From NCBI GenBank assembly GCA_015062545.1, contig SUUL01000001.1:160375-209953 (forward strand): a DNA stretch of 49,579 bases, given 5' to 3'. Under the pieces are notes generated by a model. It had not been told where the DNA came from. It was given only the letters and a program-made list of their open reading frames with translations, and searched no databases. This document shows positions 1-9,491 of the stretch, in pieces. Positions within the stretch are counted from its first letter, which is position 1. Every line of letters begins with the position of its first letter. Source of the DNA: Alphaproteobacteria bacterium. Lineage in GTDB: Bacteria; Pseudomonadota; Alphaproteobacteria; Rs-D84. The position numbers and the translations under genes are program-made.

Positions 1-1
1 C

Positions 2-1153
2 GCCCTGAAATTTATATGGCGCAAAAAATGGTGGATACTGCTGATTGGTGCCGCGTTGATTGTTGTGAAAATCTTGTTCGGAACAAATACAGAAAAACAG
101 TCCGACTATGTAACCTTGAATATATCACATGGCGATTTAAGACAAGTTGTCAGTGCAACTGGTGAAATTCAACCTGTAAATACTGTAAATGTTGGTTCCC
201 AGGTGTCCGGGACGATTGATAACTTGTATGTGGATTTTAACACCAAAGTAAAAAAAGGTGATTTGTTGTTAACAATCGAACCATCCGTTTTGCAAGCATC
301 GGTTGATGAAGCCAAGGCATCTTTGGACAGTACAATATCACAGCGTAATTTTACAAAAAGCGAATACGAAAGAAACAAAACATTATATGATGAAGGCTTT
401 ATTTCACGCGCAGAAATGGAACAATCACAAACACAATACGAACAAGCAGAACAATCTGTAAAACGCGCACAATCAACATACGACCGCGCAGTAACAAACC
501 TGGGGTATGCAACCATTGTATCACCTGTGGATGGCACGGTTATATCGCGCAAGGTTGATGTTGGACAAACGGTTGCCGCGTCTTTCCAAACACCGGATTT
601 GTTTGAAATTGCCGAAGACCTGACAAAAATGCAGATTGAAACCGCCGTATCAGAAGCAGACATTGGTGTTATTAAAGAAAATCAAAACGTTTCCTTTACG
701 GTTGACGCATATCCAACAGAAACGTTCCAAGGTAATGTACGTCAAATAAGATTATCGCCAACAACCACTTCAAACGTTGTCGTTTACACGGTTGTTATTG
801 ACGTAGATAATACAGACCTGCGTTTGATGCCGGGAATGACCGCATTTGTAACTATTATTATTTCAGAACGTGAAAATGTATGGAAGGCCCCAAACGCTGC
901 TTTCTTGGTGCGTAATTTTAACAATATCACAGAAGATGCAAATGGTGCAACACCATCAACGCACTTGGCATTATTGCGTGAAGGCGATTTGATTTTCGTT
1001 CCTTATGAAAAAGGATTGTCAACCGCGACAGAAACAGAAATTATTTCCGATGAAATTGAACAAGGGGATAAAATTGTCGTTGGAAAATCTGGTGGAAAAA
1101 CCCCATCAAATAATCAACAAAAAATGAATCCTATGCGTGGTCCAAGAATGTAA
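2..1153 (+). CDS. HlyD/MacA-type efflux periplasmic adaptor (5' end cut by window edge)
   Basis: Periplasmic adaptor (membrane fusion) subunit of an ABC or RND exporter, bridging an inner-membrane pump and an outer-membrane channel. The frame is open to the first base, and the residues before the TTG at 56 form the rest of a membrane anchor (WWILLIGAALIVVKILFG), so the gene starts outside the window. Visible parts in order are the anchor, a biotinyl-lipoyl half (VGSQVSGTIDNLYVDFNTKVKKGD type), a coiled-coil hairpin rich in Glu, Gln and Arg, the second lipoyl half (ATIVSPVDGTVISR), and a beta-barrel domain. This order fits MacA or HlyD_D23 proteins. The C-terminus is basic and ends near the terminator. 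The next gene runs on the other strand, so any pump partner must lie upstream. Confidence 0.88.
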   Translation, partial: ALKFIWRKKWWILLIGAALIVVKILFGTNTEKQSDYVTLNISHGDLRQVVSATGEIQPVNTVNVGSQVSGTIDNLYVDFNTKVKKGDLLLTIEPSVLQASVDEAKASLDSTISQRNFTKSEYERNKTLYDEGFISRAEMEQSQTQYEQAEQSVKRAQSTYDRAVTNLGYATIVSPVDGTVISRKVDVGQTVAASFQTPDLFEIAEDLTKMQIETAVSEADIGVIKENQNVSFTVDAYPTETFQGNVRQIRLSPTTTSNVVVYTVVIDVDNTDLRLMPGMTAFVTIIISERENVWKAPNAAFLVRNFNNITEDANGATPSTHLALLREGDLIFVPYEKGLSTATETEIISDEIEQGDKIVVGKSGGKTPSNNQQKMNPMRGPRM

Positions 1154-1190
1154 AAAAAAAAACACCGGTGAATACCGGTGTTTTTTTAAC
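1154..1190. terminator. Bidirectional rho-independent terminator
   Basis: Nine-base stem AACACCGGT (1161-1169) / ACCGGTGTT (1174-1182) with loop GAAT, flanked by an A run on the left and a T run on the right. It can end both the adaptor gene (+) and pheT (-). It belongs to the CCGG-N6-CCGG hairpin type seen again at 13346 and 16287. Confidence 0.9.
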
Positions 1191-1194
1191 TTTT

Positions 1195-3498
1195 TTACTT
1201 ATCGCGAATTTTTGCGTTACATTTCTTTTCAACCGCACTGATAACCTTGGATTGCAATTCTTGCAAGTCTGAATCAGACATATTATCCGTTGGTTGAATT
1301 GTTATTGTAAACGCAATCGATTTATTCCCATCCGACAAATCAAACGCATCAAAGACAACAATATCTGTGATACGATTATCCGCAGAACGCGCAACCGATG
1401 TTAATTTTTCGGCCGGTGTATCAGAATCTACGATAAACGCAAAATCACGTGTTATTGGTTGAAAATCAGACAACACGGGCTGTTTACCCTGGCGGCGTGA
1501 TGGTAAATTTGTAATATCATCAACGATTGCAATAACAACGTTTGTTTTAATACGTAATTTTTTCGCAACAGATGGATGCAATTCACCAAATTCTGCAATC
1601 TTCTTTTTGCCTTGATATAACGCACCATAACGGAACGGATGTGCCCACAATGGCGCATTATCAGACGATACGGTAAAACGTTGGCCTGACATTAATGCAA
1701 TCAGGTCAGATTTCACGTCATATATATCAACATTGCGATTGCGCGCCGACCAATGCTTTGGCGATATGGCACCTGTGCGCACAATTACAATTTGCGTGTG
1801 TTGTTGACCCGGCATATCACCATCAAATACAGGCCCCAATTCAAATAAATTTAAATCTGGGTATCCGCGTTTTTCATTGTTTGATACCGCAATCAACAGA
1901 TTTCCCAACAAACAATTACGCGCCGTATTCAAATCAACAATTATAGGATTCGCAACAGGTATAATTGGTTTATCTGTTAACAATTCTTCGACAACAGAAT
2001 TACCAAAACCAAAAGTTATCGTTTCATTTAATCCACGATTTGCCAAACGTTGTTTTAATTCTAAATCAATTTCTTGGTTTGGGGTTTGTGTTACGCTGTC
2101 CGAGATTTCTTTCAGCCCAACCTTGTCATACCCATAAATACGCACCAAATCCGCAACAATCGTTTCTGGGATTTCAACATCAACACGTCCAGGACGTGGT
2201 GTAACCGTCCATTTATCGCCGTTGATTTTCAATGTGTATCCCAAGCGTTCCAATATAGATTTTTGCGTATCCGCATCCATATCAAAACCAATCTTTTGTG
2301 CAAAATATTTTGGCGTGTATGCGATTTTTATATCTGGGGCATCATCCGAACCTGCAGCACACGCACCAACAATTTTTCCACCGCATGCATCCATAATAAT
2401 CTGGGCAGCACGCATTGCCGCACGACCTGTCATTGTCGGATCGATTCCGCGTTCATACCGGTATGAAGAATCTGTGGATATACCCAATCTTTTCGCAGAT
2501 TTACGAACAGATACAGGATTAAAATACGCAGATTCCAGGATGATATTTTTTGTGTCATTTGTTGTTGCACCACGTGCACCACCAATTACACCTGCCAATG
2601 CCAAAATGCCAGAATCATCAGCAATAACCATATCGTTTTCGGTCAATTCGTGTTCACCACCAAACAGGTCTGTGAATTTTTCGCCAGGTGTCGCCATACG
2701 TACTGTGATATCGCCATTGATTTTATCTGCATCAAAACAATGCATTGGTTGCCCCATGTCATAACAAATATAATTCGTTGCATCAATCGCCGCATTTTTC
2801 GGATTAATTCCAATCGCCGTTAAACGTGACGCAATTATTTTATTGCTGGGTGCCATATTGATACCATGAATTTCGACCATCTTATATGCGCCACATTTAT
2901 CAGTATTCAGATTCACATGACGCGCGCCAGACACAGATTTAAATTCAGTATCTGTTGGCACGATATATTCACCAACGCCAGCCGCTGATAAATCAAGTGC
3001 AATTCCACGAACAGATAAATAGTCCGGACGGTTTGGGGTAATACCTGCATCAAAAACTGTTTTCGTTTCCAATACAGGCGCACCAATAACCGTATCGGAT
3101 GGCAATTCAATAATACCATCATGGTCATCGTTTATGCCTAATTCTTTACCAGAACACATCATACCGTTTGACATAACGCCACGCAATTTCCCAGGGATAA
3201 TTTCATGTCCACCAATAACACACCCCGGTAATGCCAATGCAGAAATCAGGCCAACACGCGCGTTTGGCGCACCACACACAACCTGACGCAAAGTGCCTGT
3301 ACCGTCATCCACCATTAACACATGCAAATGATCACTGTTTTCATGTGGTTTACACTCAACAATTTTTGCCGCAATCGGGGATATTGGCGCACAAACATCT
3401 TCGACCTCTAGCCCGATATGCGTCAGTGTATCTGCGATAACATCGGGCGATACATCTGTTTTCAAATATTCTTTTAACCAATCATTTGTCCATTTCAT
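1195..3498 (-). CDS. pheT: Phenylalanine--tRNA ligase beta subunit
   Basis: Beta subunit of the alpha2-beta2 phenylalanyl-tRNA synthetase, which binds and edits tRNA-Phe in the cytoplasm. At 767 aa it is close to the usual ~790. In order it shows an N-terminal MKWTNDWLKEYL start, the EMAP-like tRNA-binding domain (about residues 40-150, including VVCGAPNARVG), B3/B4 editing domain, B5 domain, a catalytic-like core, and a C-terminal ferredoxin-fold anticodon-binding domain (FQPITRDFAFIVD onward). It lies 15 bp downstream of pheS and is clearly cotranscribed with it. Confidence 0.97.
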   Translation of the reverse strand: MKWTNDWLKEYLKTDVSPDVIADTLTHIGLEVEDVCAPISPIAAKIVECKPHENSDHLHVLMVDDGTGTLRQVVCGAPNARVGLISALALPGCVIGGHEIIPGKLRGVMSNGMMCSGKELGINDDHDGIIELPSDTVIGAPVLETKTVFDAGITPNRPDYLSVRGIALDLSAAGVGEYIVPTDTEFKSVSGARHVNLNTDKCGAYKMVEIHGINMAPSNKIIASRLTAIGINPKNAAIDATNYICYDMGQPMHCFDADKINGDITVRMATPGEKFTDLFGGEHELTENDMVIADDSGILALAGVIGGARGATTNDTKNIILESAYFNPVSVRKSAKRLGISTDSSYRYERGIDPTMTGRAAMRAAQIIMDACGGKIVGACAAGSDDAPDIKIAYTPKYFAQKIGFDMDADTQKSILERLGYTLKINGDKWTVTPRPGRVDVEIPETIVADLVRIYGYDKVGLKEISDSVTQTPNQEIDLELKQRLANRGLNETITFGFGNSVVEELLTDKPIIPVANPIIVDLNTARNCLLGNLLIAVSNNEKRGYPDLNLFELGPVFDGDMPGQQHTQIVIVRTGAISPKHWSARNRNVDIYDVKSDLIALMSGQRFTVSSDNAPLWAHPFRYGALYQGKKKIAEFGELHPSVAKKLRIKTNVVIAIVDDITNLPSRRQGKQPVLSDFQPITRDFAFIVDSDTPAEKLTSVARSADNRITDIVVFDAFDLSDGNKSIAFTITIQPTDNMSDSDLQELQSKVISAVEKKCNAKIRDK

Positions 3499-3513
3499 CG
3501 TTTATCCCCTGTA

Positions 3514-4467
3514 TTAAAACCCTGCACTTTTTAACCAGCGCACATCAGAATCTGTAAATGCGCGTATATCATTTAATCCGTATTTAATCATCACCAGGCG
3601 CGCCCAACCAAATCCAAATGCAAAACCTTGGTATTTATTTGGGTCAACACCGCAATTTTTCAACACGTTTGGATGAACCATACCGCCACATAATAATTCC
3701 ATCCATTTTCCGCCAAACTTCATATCAATCTCTATGGATGGTTCCGTAAACGGAAAGTAAGATGGACGTATTCTTAATTCAATATCATCCTTGTTGAAAT
3801 AGCGGGACGCAAATGTACGCATTGTCGCCAACATATCGGATAAGTTTATACCTTTGTCAATCGTGTCGATATGTAAACCTTCGATTTGACCAAACATGGC
3901 AGAGTGTGTCGCATCCAGTTCTTTGCGATAACATTGGCCCACAGCGAACATTTTAATTGGCGCACCATGTTTTTCCAAGGCGCGAACCTGGACCGCAGAC
4001 GTTTGTGTGCGTAACACATTACCATTTGGTAAAAAGAATGTATCTTGCATATCGCGCGCAGGATGATGCATCGGTGTATTCAATGCCGTAAAGTTATGCC
4101 AATCATCTTCTATTTCTGGACCAGTCATCAATGTATATCCCAAAGATTCAAAAATACTTACAACTTCTTTGAAACTTTGCGTCAACGGATGAATTGTTCC
4201 GCGATTTTCAGGCATTGGATTTAATGACACGTCTAATTTCTGACCTGCCAAAGCCGCCATCATTACCGCATTTTCTATTTCCGTCTGACGTGTTTTAAAC
4301 AATTCACGCAGTGTTGTGTTTTCTTGATTTAATGCCGCACGTGCATCGTTATCTAAATCACGCATCTGTTTAAGGCGTGCCGTCATTGTACCGTTTTTTC
4401 CAAACACAGATGCATACAATGCCTGTAATTCTTCCAGTGTGTTTATATTTTTTATTTGTTCTTGCAT
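3514..4467 (-). CDS. pheS: Phenylalanine--tRNA ligase alpha subunit
   Basis: Catalytic alpha subunit of PheRS (317 aa), a class II aminoacyl-tRNA synthetase charging tRNA-Phe. Motif 2 (FAVGQCYRKELDATHSAMFGQIEG) and motif 3 (GFAFGFGWARLVMIKYG) are visible, preceded by a short N-terminal coiled coil. I chose the ATG at 4467 (MQEQIKNI) over an upstream TTG at 4500 because GAAGG lies just before it and the TTG overlaps a candidate promoter. It sits downstream of rplT, separated by a terminator-like hairpin, so it may have both read-through and its own transcription. Confidence 0.96.
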   Translation of the reverse strand: MQEQIKNINTLEELQALYASVFGKNGTMTARLKQMRDLDNDARAALNQENTTLRELFKTRQTEIENAVMMAALAGQKLDVSLNPMPENRGTIHPLTQSFKEVVSIFESLGYTLMTGPEIEDDWHNFTALNTPMHHPARDMQDTFFLPNGNVLRTQTSAVQVRALEKHGAPIKMFAVGQCYRKELDATHSAMFGQIEGLHIDTIDKGINLSDMLATMRTFASRYFNKDDIELRIRPSYFPFTEPSIEIDMKFGGKWMELLCGGMVHPNVLKNCGVDPNKYQGFAFGFGWARLVMIKYGLNDIRAFTDSDVRWLKSAGF

Positions 4468-4488
4468 AACTTTCTTACCTTCAAATAC

Positions 4489-4494
4489 ATTATA
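4489..4494 (-). promoter_or_regulatory. pheS: Candidate -10 box for pheST
   Basis: A perfect TATAAT on the minus strand 21 bases before the pheS ATG. No good -35 is visible at the right spacing. With the hairpin just upstream it suggests pheST can be transcribed apart from rpmI-rplT. Confidence 0.4.
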
Positions 4495-4526
4495 AAACAA
4501 AAGCCGTCATCTGACGGCTTTTATTA
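4495..4526 (-). terminator. Intrinsic terminator or attenuator between rplT and pheS
   Basis: Perfect hairpin AAGCCGTCA (4501-4509) / TGACGGCTT (4512-4520) followed on the minus strand by a T-rich stretch. It sits in the rplT-pheS gap where enterobacteria carry the pheM attenuator. I see no Phe-rich leader peptide in the ~60 bases before it, so simple termination is more likely than pheM-style attenuation. Confidence 0.7.
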
Positions 4527-4556
4527 TGACAAAACATATACCCTGCCGACAAGGGA

Positions 4557-4925
4557 TTATTTCGCTTCGGCAGTGATAAATCGTTTCGCTGTATCAACCA
4601 ATTTTGTGAAGTTTGCATCGCCTGCATACGCCATTTCGGCCAAAACCTTGCGGTCCAGGGCAATACCAGCTTTCTTCAAGCCGTTCATAAATTGGCTGTA
4701 AGTCATACCATTTGCGCGCACAGCTGCATTGATACGGACAATCCACAAACCACGAAATTCACGTTTTTTAACGCGGCGATCGCGATATGCATACTGACCC
4801 GCTTTTTCTGTCTTTTCGCGTGCAGCGCGATATGTTGAATGATGACGGCCCAAATAACCTTTGGCGCGCGCCAAAATCTTGTTGTGCTTTTGTTTAACGG
4901 TTGTTCCACGTTTTACTCTTGCCAT
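4557..4925 (-). CDS. rplT: 50S ribosomal protein L20
   Basis: Large-subunit ribosomal protein L20 (122 aa), which binds 23S rRNA early in assembly. The sequence is the classic basic N-terminal helix ([20 protein letters not shown]) followed by the globular RNA-binding part with [20 protein letters not shown]. Length is normal. It is cotranscribed with rpmI, which lies 16 bp upstream. Confidence 0.98.
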   Translation of the reverse strand: MARVKRGTTVKQKHNKILARAKGYLGRHHSTYRAAREKTEKAGQYAYRDRRVKKREFRGLWIVRINAAVRANGMTYSQFMNGLKKAGIALDRKVLAEMAYAGDANFTKLVDTAKRFITAEAK

Positions 4926-4941
4926 GACTGTACCCCCTTAA

Positions 4942-5145
4942 TTATTTCAAACCATATGGGGCCAGGATTTTCGCCTGTCCAACCATGTTTTCGTTCAAAT
5001 ACTGTGGCTTTGCCCCCGCCTTGTTGGCGCGTGCAGATTTTTTGCGCAACAGCTTCTTATGAGAGTTACGTGCAACACGGATTTTACCAGTTGCAGTCAT
5101 AGACGCACGTTTCTTTAAGTACGACTTTGTCTTTAATTTTGGCAT
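4942..5145 (-). CDS. rpmI: 50S ribosomal protein L35
   Basis: Large-subunit protein L35 (67 aa), small and strongly basic, starting MPKLKTKSYLKKRASMTATG and ending in a typical YLNENMV...LAPYGLK tail. It is the first gene of rpmI-rplT-pheST here. The gene upstream is divergent mreC, so infC, which often leads this operon, is absent at this locus. Confidence 0.97.
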   Translation of the reverse strand: MPKLKTKSYLKKRASMTATGKIRVARNSHKKLLRKKSARANKAGAKPQYLNENMVGQAKILAPYGLK

Positions 5146-5286
5146 TTTATATCCTCTTGTTTTAATGGATTAGTTTATGGTCTGATGGCAATGCCTTGCC
5201 ACTTTGACCGACTGTATTTTGGCACAAATAAACGAAAAATCAAGTTTTTATTGAATATCCGCTTTTTTAGGATTAAAGTAAGCCCG

Positions 5287-6111
5287 ATGAACCAAAATAA
5301 ATTATCTTCCAAATTATATCCTTTGATAAAGGCGGCAACGACAGCGGCTTTGTTGCCGATACTGTTTATTTATGTGATGATTGCCAAGCCTGACTATCAT
5401 TTAATGAACGCTTTGGGACATGTGGTCGTACCTGTGGCACAATGGGTTGGCGATGTTGTTACATGGCCAATTCGCGTTGTCGGTGGCGCAATAGATGGAA
5501 TAACCGATGTGTCCGCCCTGCGCGCAGAAAACGAAGAATTGCGCGCCAGACTGGATGCGGCACTGATAAATAAAAACGCATGCGACATAGCGATTGCAGA
5601 AAACAAAAAACTGTCGCAGGAATTAGACCTGGTTAATGCACAACCACGCGATACTGTTATTGCAGATATTATTCATGATAACAGCGCGTTGGGGCATAAT
5701 ACATATATTGTTAATCGTGGCGCGGCGGACGGCATTGAATCTGGAATGGTCGTAACAACAACAGATATGGTGTTGGCAGGCGTGATTATTGATGTAGGTG
5801 CGCACTTTGCACGCGTGCGCGCACTGACAGATGCAGACACAAATATCGCGGTGCGTGTTGTTGGGACCGAGATTTATGGTTTTATGACAGGAAATGGTAC
5901 TTCAAGACCAACAATGGGGTTCTTTAGCGACCCAGAATTCCAACCAACCAAAGGTATAAAACTTATCACCAGCAATATTTCTGGGGTTTTACCCGCAGGA
6001 TTGGTGGTTGGCGAAACGATAGATGAATCAGACGTTAACGTTGTACAGCCCGCACGATTGTCACGTGTGCTGATTCTGAAATTTGATACACACAAAAACG
6101 AATATAGATGA
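5287..6111 (+). CDS. mreC: Rod shape-determining protein MreC
   Basis: Inner-membrane scaffold of the elongasome linking cytoplasmic MreB to periplasmic peptidoglycan synthases (274 aa from the chosen start). A short cytoplasmic N-terminus leads into one membrane helix (TTAALLPILFIYVMIA), then a coiled coil (ALRAENEELRARLDAALINKN), then the two-lobed beta domain carrying GAADGIESGMVVTTTD. I prefer the ATG at 5287 (MNQNKLSSK); the frame stays open upstream but those residues do not resemble MreC. mreB is not in this window. The stop overlaps the mreD start (ATGA). Confidence 0.94.
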   Translation: MNQNKLSSKLYPLIKAATTAALLPILFIYVMIAKPDYHLMNALGHVVVPVAQWVGDVVTWPIRVVGGAIDGITDVSALRAENEELRARLDAALINKNACDIAIAENKKLSQELDLVNAQPRDTVIADIIHDNSALGHNTYIVNRGAADGIESGMVVTTTDMVLAGVIIDVGAHFARVRALTDADTNIAVRVVGTEIYGFMTGNGTSRPTMGFFSDPEFQPTKGIKLITSNISGVLPAGLVVGETIDESDVNVVQPARLSRVLILKFDTHKNEYR

Positions 6112-6563
6112 AAGACAATTTTATAACCTTTTTGCGGCACGCATTCCCATTTCTTGTTGCAGTGGGGTTGTGGCGACTGTCGGGTCCATGGTGGAACCCA
6201 GGGGGAATACTGGCAATCATTCCGATATTTTTTTGTACATTTGTACGTCCAACCGATTGGTTTGTGATTTTTTCTGTGCTGATGTGTATATTAATAGATT
6301 ATAATTTTGAAACTGTTTGTTTCTGGTTGGCAATGTATTGCTTGATATATTCTGTAAATGGTTTTCAAAACTTGGTTGATATAAAAAGAATGGATTTTGA
6401 CGGAATTAACGCATTTATGATTTTTATTGGGTTGGCTGTTCTGATTCAAATACTGGCAAATTTTACATGGGTTAATATCGTTCGCGGAATGTGGATTTTC
6501 GCATGGACGAATATAATGTATATACCCATTACAACAATTATAAAAAAGGTGCAAAATGATTGA
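6108..6563 (+). CDS. mreD: MreD-like rod-shape membrane protein
   Basis: Small all-membrane protein (151 aa) in the mreD position between mreC and mrdA. About five hydrophobic helices are visible, with the early PWWNPGGILAIIPIFF stretch, a later LIDYNFET turn, and a charged C-terminal tail. MreD proteins diverge strongly, so the name rests on size, topology and the mreC-?-mrdA-mrdB order. The start overlaps the mreC stop by four bases and the stop overlaps the mrdA start by eight, so translation is probably coupled. Confidence 0.8.
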   Translation: MKDNFITFLRHAFPFLVAVGLWRLSGPWWNPGGILAIIPIFFCTFVRPTDWFVIFSVLMCILIDYNFETVCFWLAMYCLIYSVNGFQNLVDIKRMDFDGINAFMIFIGLAVLIQILANFTWVNIVRGMWIFAWTNIMYIPITTIIKKVQND

Positions 6564-8325
6564 TACAGAAGTTTCACGCACCTTTGACAGACGCAGCGCA
6601 TTATTCTTGACCGGGGGGGCGGTACTGACATCCGCATTGGTGTTGCGTATGCTGCAAATGCAACTGTTCAGTTATCGTACATATAAAAAGAAAAGCGAAA
6701 GCAACTTGTTCAGAATTCAGATTAATATTCCTGAACGTGGAAAACTGTTGTCACGAAATGGAACACCAATATCGCGCGATGTTCCAATATATCGTATATA
6801 TATCATCCCAGAAGAAACAAACGACATAGATAGTCTGATAAATACAATTCAACAAGAACTGCATCTGAAGCAAAAAACGGTTGATAAAATTCGTAAAAAA
6901 ATAAAAAAACAATTAAAATTCCAACCTGTTTTGGTCAGCGAAAACACAGATTGGAAAACCCTGGCAAAATTACAGGCAAAAAACTTGCCTGGGTTGCACG
7001 TAGAAAGCGGATATGGGCGTGTGTATGAACTGGGGCCGGCGGGCGCACAAATATTTGGATATGTTGGCGACCCCGCAAATCCTGTGCCAAACGCACCGTT
7101 TTTAACAACAGGTATAACTGGTCTGGAAAAACGTTTTAACGAAGAAATGAAGGGGTTGGCCGGACAAACCGTACTGATTACAAATGCGGTCGGTCGTGTT
7201 ACAGGTGAAGATAAAGACCAATATATTCCACCAATCGTTGGCGGAAATATTCTGACCACCATTAATGAAAATATTCAGCGCGTTATGTACGATGCATTAA
7301 CACAACACAGGTCTGGATGTGGGGTGGCATTGGAAATAAACACAGGGGATATATTGGCAATGGTTTCAACCCCCAGCTTTGATCCAAATATTTTCAGACA
7401 AGGCGATGGTGATGAATACATAGATACACTGCGTGAAGATATTGCAAAACCGTTTATGAACAAAACCATCGAAGGTTTATACCCACCTGGTTCTACATTC
7501 AAAATTGTTGTCGCGTTGGCCGCATTGGAATCAGGGGCAATTACACCAAAAGAAAAAATACACTGCCCAGGATATTGGGATTACGGCGACCGCAGATACC
7601 ACTGTTGGGAAGACAAAGGACATGGATGGGTTGATTTAGAGGGTGCGCTTAAACATTCTTGCGACATATATTTTTATCAGATTGCGCTGCGCATTGGTAT
7701 TGATGCAATCAAACAAATGGCGATTAAACTGGGGCTGACAGAAAAATATATGGATGACATTCTGGCACGCGAAATGTCTGGGATTATGCCAGACAGACAT
7801 TGGAAACCCCGTAAAATCGGCGCAGGATGGGTTCATGGTGACACAATTATTTCCGGGATTGGACAGGGCTTTATTTTAACAAATTGTTTACAGTTGGCAA
7901 CCATGATGGCACGCGCAGCATCTAATAAAAAAGTTGTTCCCAGACTGATTATGCGTGATGAATACCCCAGATTTGAATCTTTGAAACTGCAAGATAAAAA
8001 TATAAAATCTGTGTTAGGCGGATTGGAACAAGTATTAAAAAAAGGCGGAACCGCCGCAGGCAGTGCAATTAATGTTGATGGTAAAAAAATGGGCGGCAAA
8101 ACAGGAACTTCACAGGTACGTAGTATTTCTAAGAAAGAACGCGAAAGCGGGGTGTTAACAAACGAACAATTAAAATGGAGCATGCGAAATCATGGTCTGT
8201 TTGTTGGATATGCACCAACAGACAAACCAAAATACGTTGTTTGCGTAATCACAGAACATTCTGGGTCCAGTGGACCTGCGGCAAGAACCGCTGCCGCCGT
8301 TATGAAGGAATTATTGAAAAGGTAA
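6556..8325 (+). CDS. mrdA: Penicillin-binding protein 2 (peptidoglycan D,D-transpeptidase)
   Basis: Class B PBP of the elongasome (589 aa) that cross-links lateral-wall peptidoglycan in the periplasm. A single N-terminal membrane anchor (residues ~13-32) is followed by a dimerisation domain and the transpeptidase domain. The active-site motif is STFK with Ser313 and Lys316; the second motif is SCD (368-370), an SxD variant as in E. coli PBP2; the third is KTG (515-517). It lies between mreD and mrdB and is a beta-lactam target. Confidence 0.96.
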   Translation: MIDTEVSRTFDRRSALFLTGGAVLTSALVLRMLQMQLFSYRTYKKKSESNLFRIQINIPERGKLLSRNGTPISRDVPIYRIYIIPEETNDIDSLINTIQQELHLKQKTVDKIRKKIKKQLKFQPVLVSENTDWKTLAKLQAKNLPGLHVESGYGRVYELGPAGAQIFGYVGDPANPVPNAPFLTTGITGLEKRFNEEMKGLAGQTVLITNAVGRVTGEDKDQYIPPIVGGNILTTINENIQRVMYDALTQHRSGCGVALEINTGDILAMVSTPSFDPNIFRQGDGDEYIDTLREDIAKPFMNKTIEGLYPPGSTFKIVVALAALESGAITPKEKIHCPGYWDYGDRRYHCWEDKGHGWVDLEGALKHSCDIYFYQIALRIGIDAIKQMAIKLGLTEKYMDDILAREMSGIMPDRHWKPRKIGAGWVHGDTIISGIGQGFILTNCLQLATMMARAASNKKVVPRLIMRDEYPRFESLKLQDKNIKSVLGGLEQVLKKGGTAAGSAINVDGKKMGGKTGTSQVRSISKKERESGVLTNEQLKWSMRNHGLFVGYAPTDKPKYVVCVITEHSGSSGPAARTAAAVMKELLKR

Positions 8326-8328
8326 CCA

Positions 8329-9474
8329 ATGGCAAATCAAACCCGTGTTTCTAATGCTAATATGATGCGTTTCTCAGAAAAACTGGGGCGTTTTTCATGG
8401 GGTATGTTTGTGCCAATGTGTATGGTGTTGGCGATATCTATCGTTGTGTTATACTCTGCGGGCGGTGGTAATTGGCGACCGTTTGCACTATCCCAATTAA
8501 TGAAGATTGTTTTGGGTTTGATCGTTTTCTTTACCGCCGCATTTATGAACATTAAAACATGGATTAAATCAGCATATCTTATTTATGCGATTGCACTGAT
8601 TATGATTGTGTTAGTTACCTTTGTTGGGCATACCGGCATGGGGGCGCAAAGGTGGCTTAATCTGGGGATTATACATATACAACCGTCTGAACTGATTAAA
8701 ATTGCGCTGGTGTTGGCGTTGGCGCGTTATTTTGCATGGTTTAATTCTGTTGAGTTGGGACAATTCAAGAATTATCTGGCACCTGGATTAATGTTGTTGG
8801 TACCGTTTGGATTAATTGTTGCACAACCTGATTTAGGCACAGCATTATCTTTGGGGATGATTACTGTGGGAATCTTTTATATTGTGGGTGCAAATAAAAA
8901 ATGGTTTATTATTGCCGCAATTTTGGGACTGATGGCGGCACCTGTGGTGTGGTATGGCGGTTTGCACGATTATCAGCGCGGACGCATTATTACTTTCTTG
9001 AACCCAGACAGCGATATAACAGGCGCAGGATATCAAATAAATCAGGCCAAAATCGCATTCGGCAGTGGCGGAATGACAGGTAAAGGATATATGAAAGGGT
9101 CACAATCTCAACAGTCTTTCTTGCCAGAAAAACAAACCGATTTTATATTCACAATGCTGGGTGAAGAGTTCGGTTTTATGGGCGCGTTCGGGTTACTGAT
9201 GATATACACTTGGATTGTTGTAGTGTTGTTCTGGTGCGCAAAAATGTGCCGCAACAGATTTGGACAATTAATTTGTTTTGGTTTTATGTTGAACTTTTTT
9301 GTTTATTACTTTATAAATATCTCTATGGTTTTGGGACTGTTACCAACCGTTGGTGTGCCGCTGCCTTTGATGTCTTTTGGTGGCAGCAGTTTGTTATCAC
9401 TGATGTTTGGGTTCGGTCTGTGTCAAAACGCATATATACACAAAGATCAACAGTTGTCTGCAAAGGGTAGTTAA
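8329..9474 (+). CDS. mrdB: RodA, SEDS-family peptidoglycan glycosyltransferase
   Basis: Polytopic SEDS protein (381 aa) that polymerises lipid II together with PBP2 during elongation. About ten membrane helices are visible. Family hallmarks include GAQRWLNLGIIHIQPSELIK, AQPDLGTAL, a long periplasmic loop with QINQAKIAFGSGG and LPEKQTDFIFTMLGEEFGF, and the C-terminal GVPLPLMSFGGSSLL. It begins three bases after the mrdA stop and completes the mreCD-mrdAB unit. Confidence 0.97.
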   Translation: MANQTRVSNANMMRFSEKLGRFSWGMFVPMCMVLAISIVVLYSAGGGNWRPFALSQLMKIVLGLIVFFTAAFMNIKTWIKSAYLIYAIALIMIVLVTFVGHTGMGAQRWLNLGIIHIQPSELIKIALVLALARYFAWFNSVELGQFKNYLAPGLMLLVPFGLIVAQPDLGTALSLGMITVGIFYIVGANKKWFIIAAILGLMAAPVVWYGGLHDYQRGRIITFLNPDSDITGAGYQINQAKIAFGSGGMTGKGYMKGSQSQQSFLPEKQTDFIFTMLGEEFGFMGAFGLLMIYTWIVVVLFWCAKMCRNRFGQLICFGFMLNFFVYYFINISMVLGLLPTVGVPLPLMSFGGSSLLSLMFGFGLCQNAYIHKDQQLSAKGS

Positions 9475-9491
9475 AAGGGGAAGGTAAAGAT

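Noticed and set aside
4500-4560. pheM-type attenuator peptide before pheS
   Set aside because: No short frame with consecutive Phe codons is present before the hairpin.
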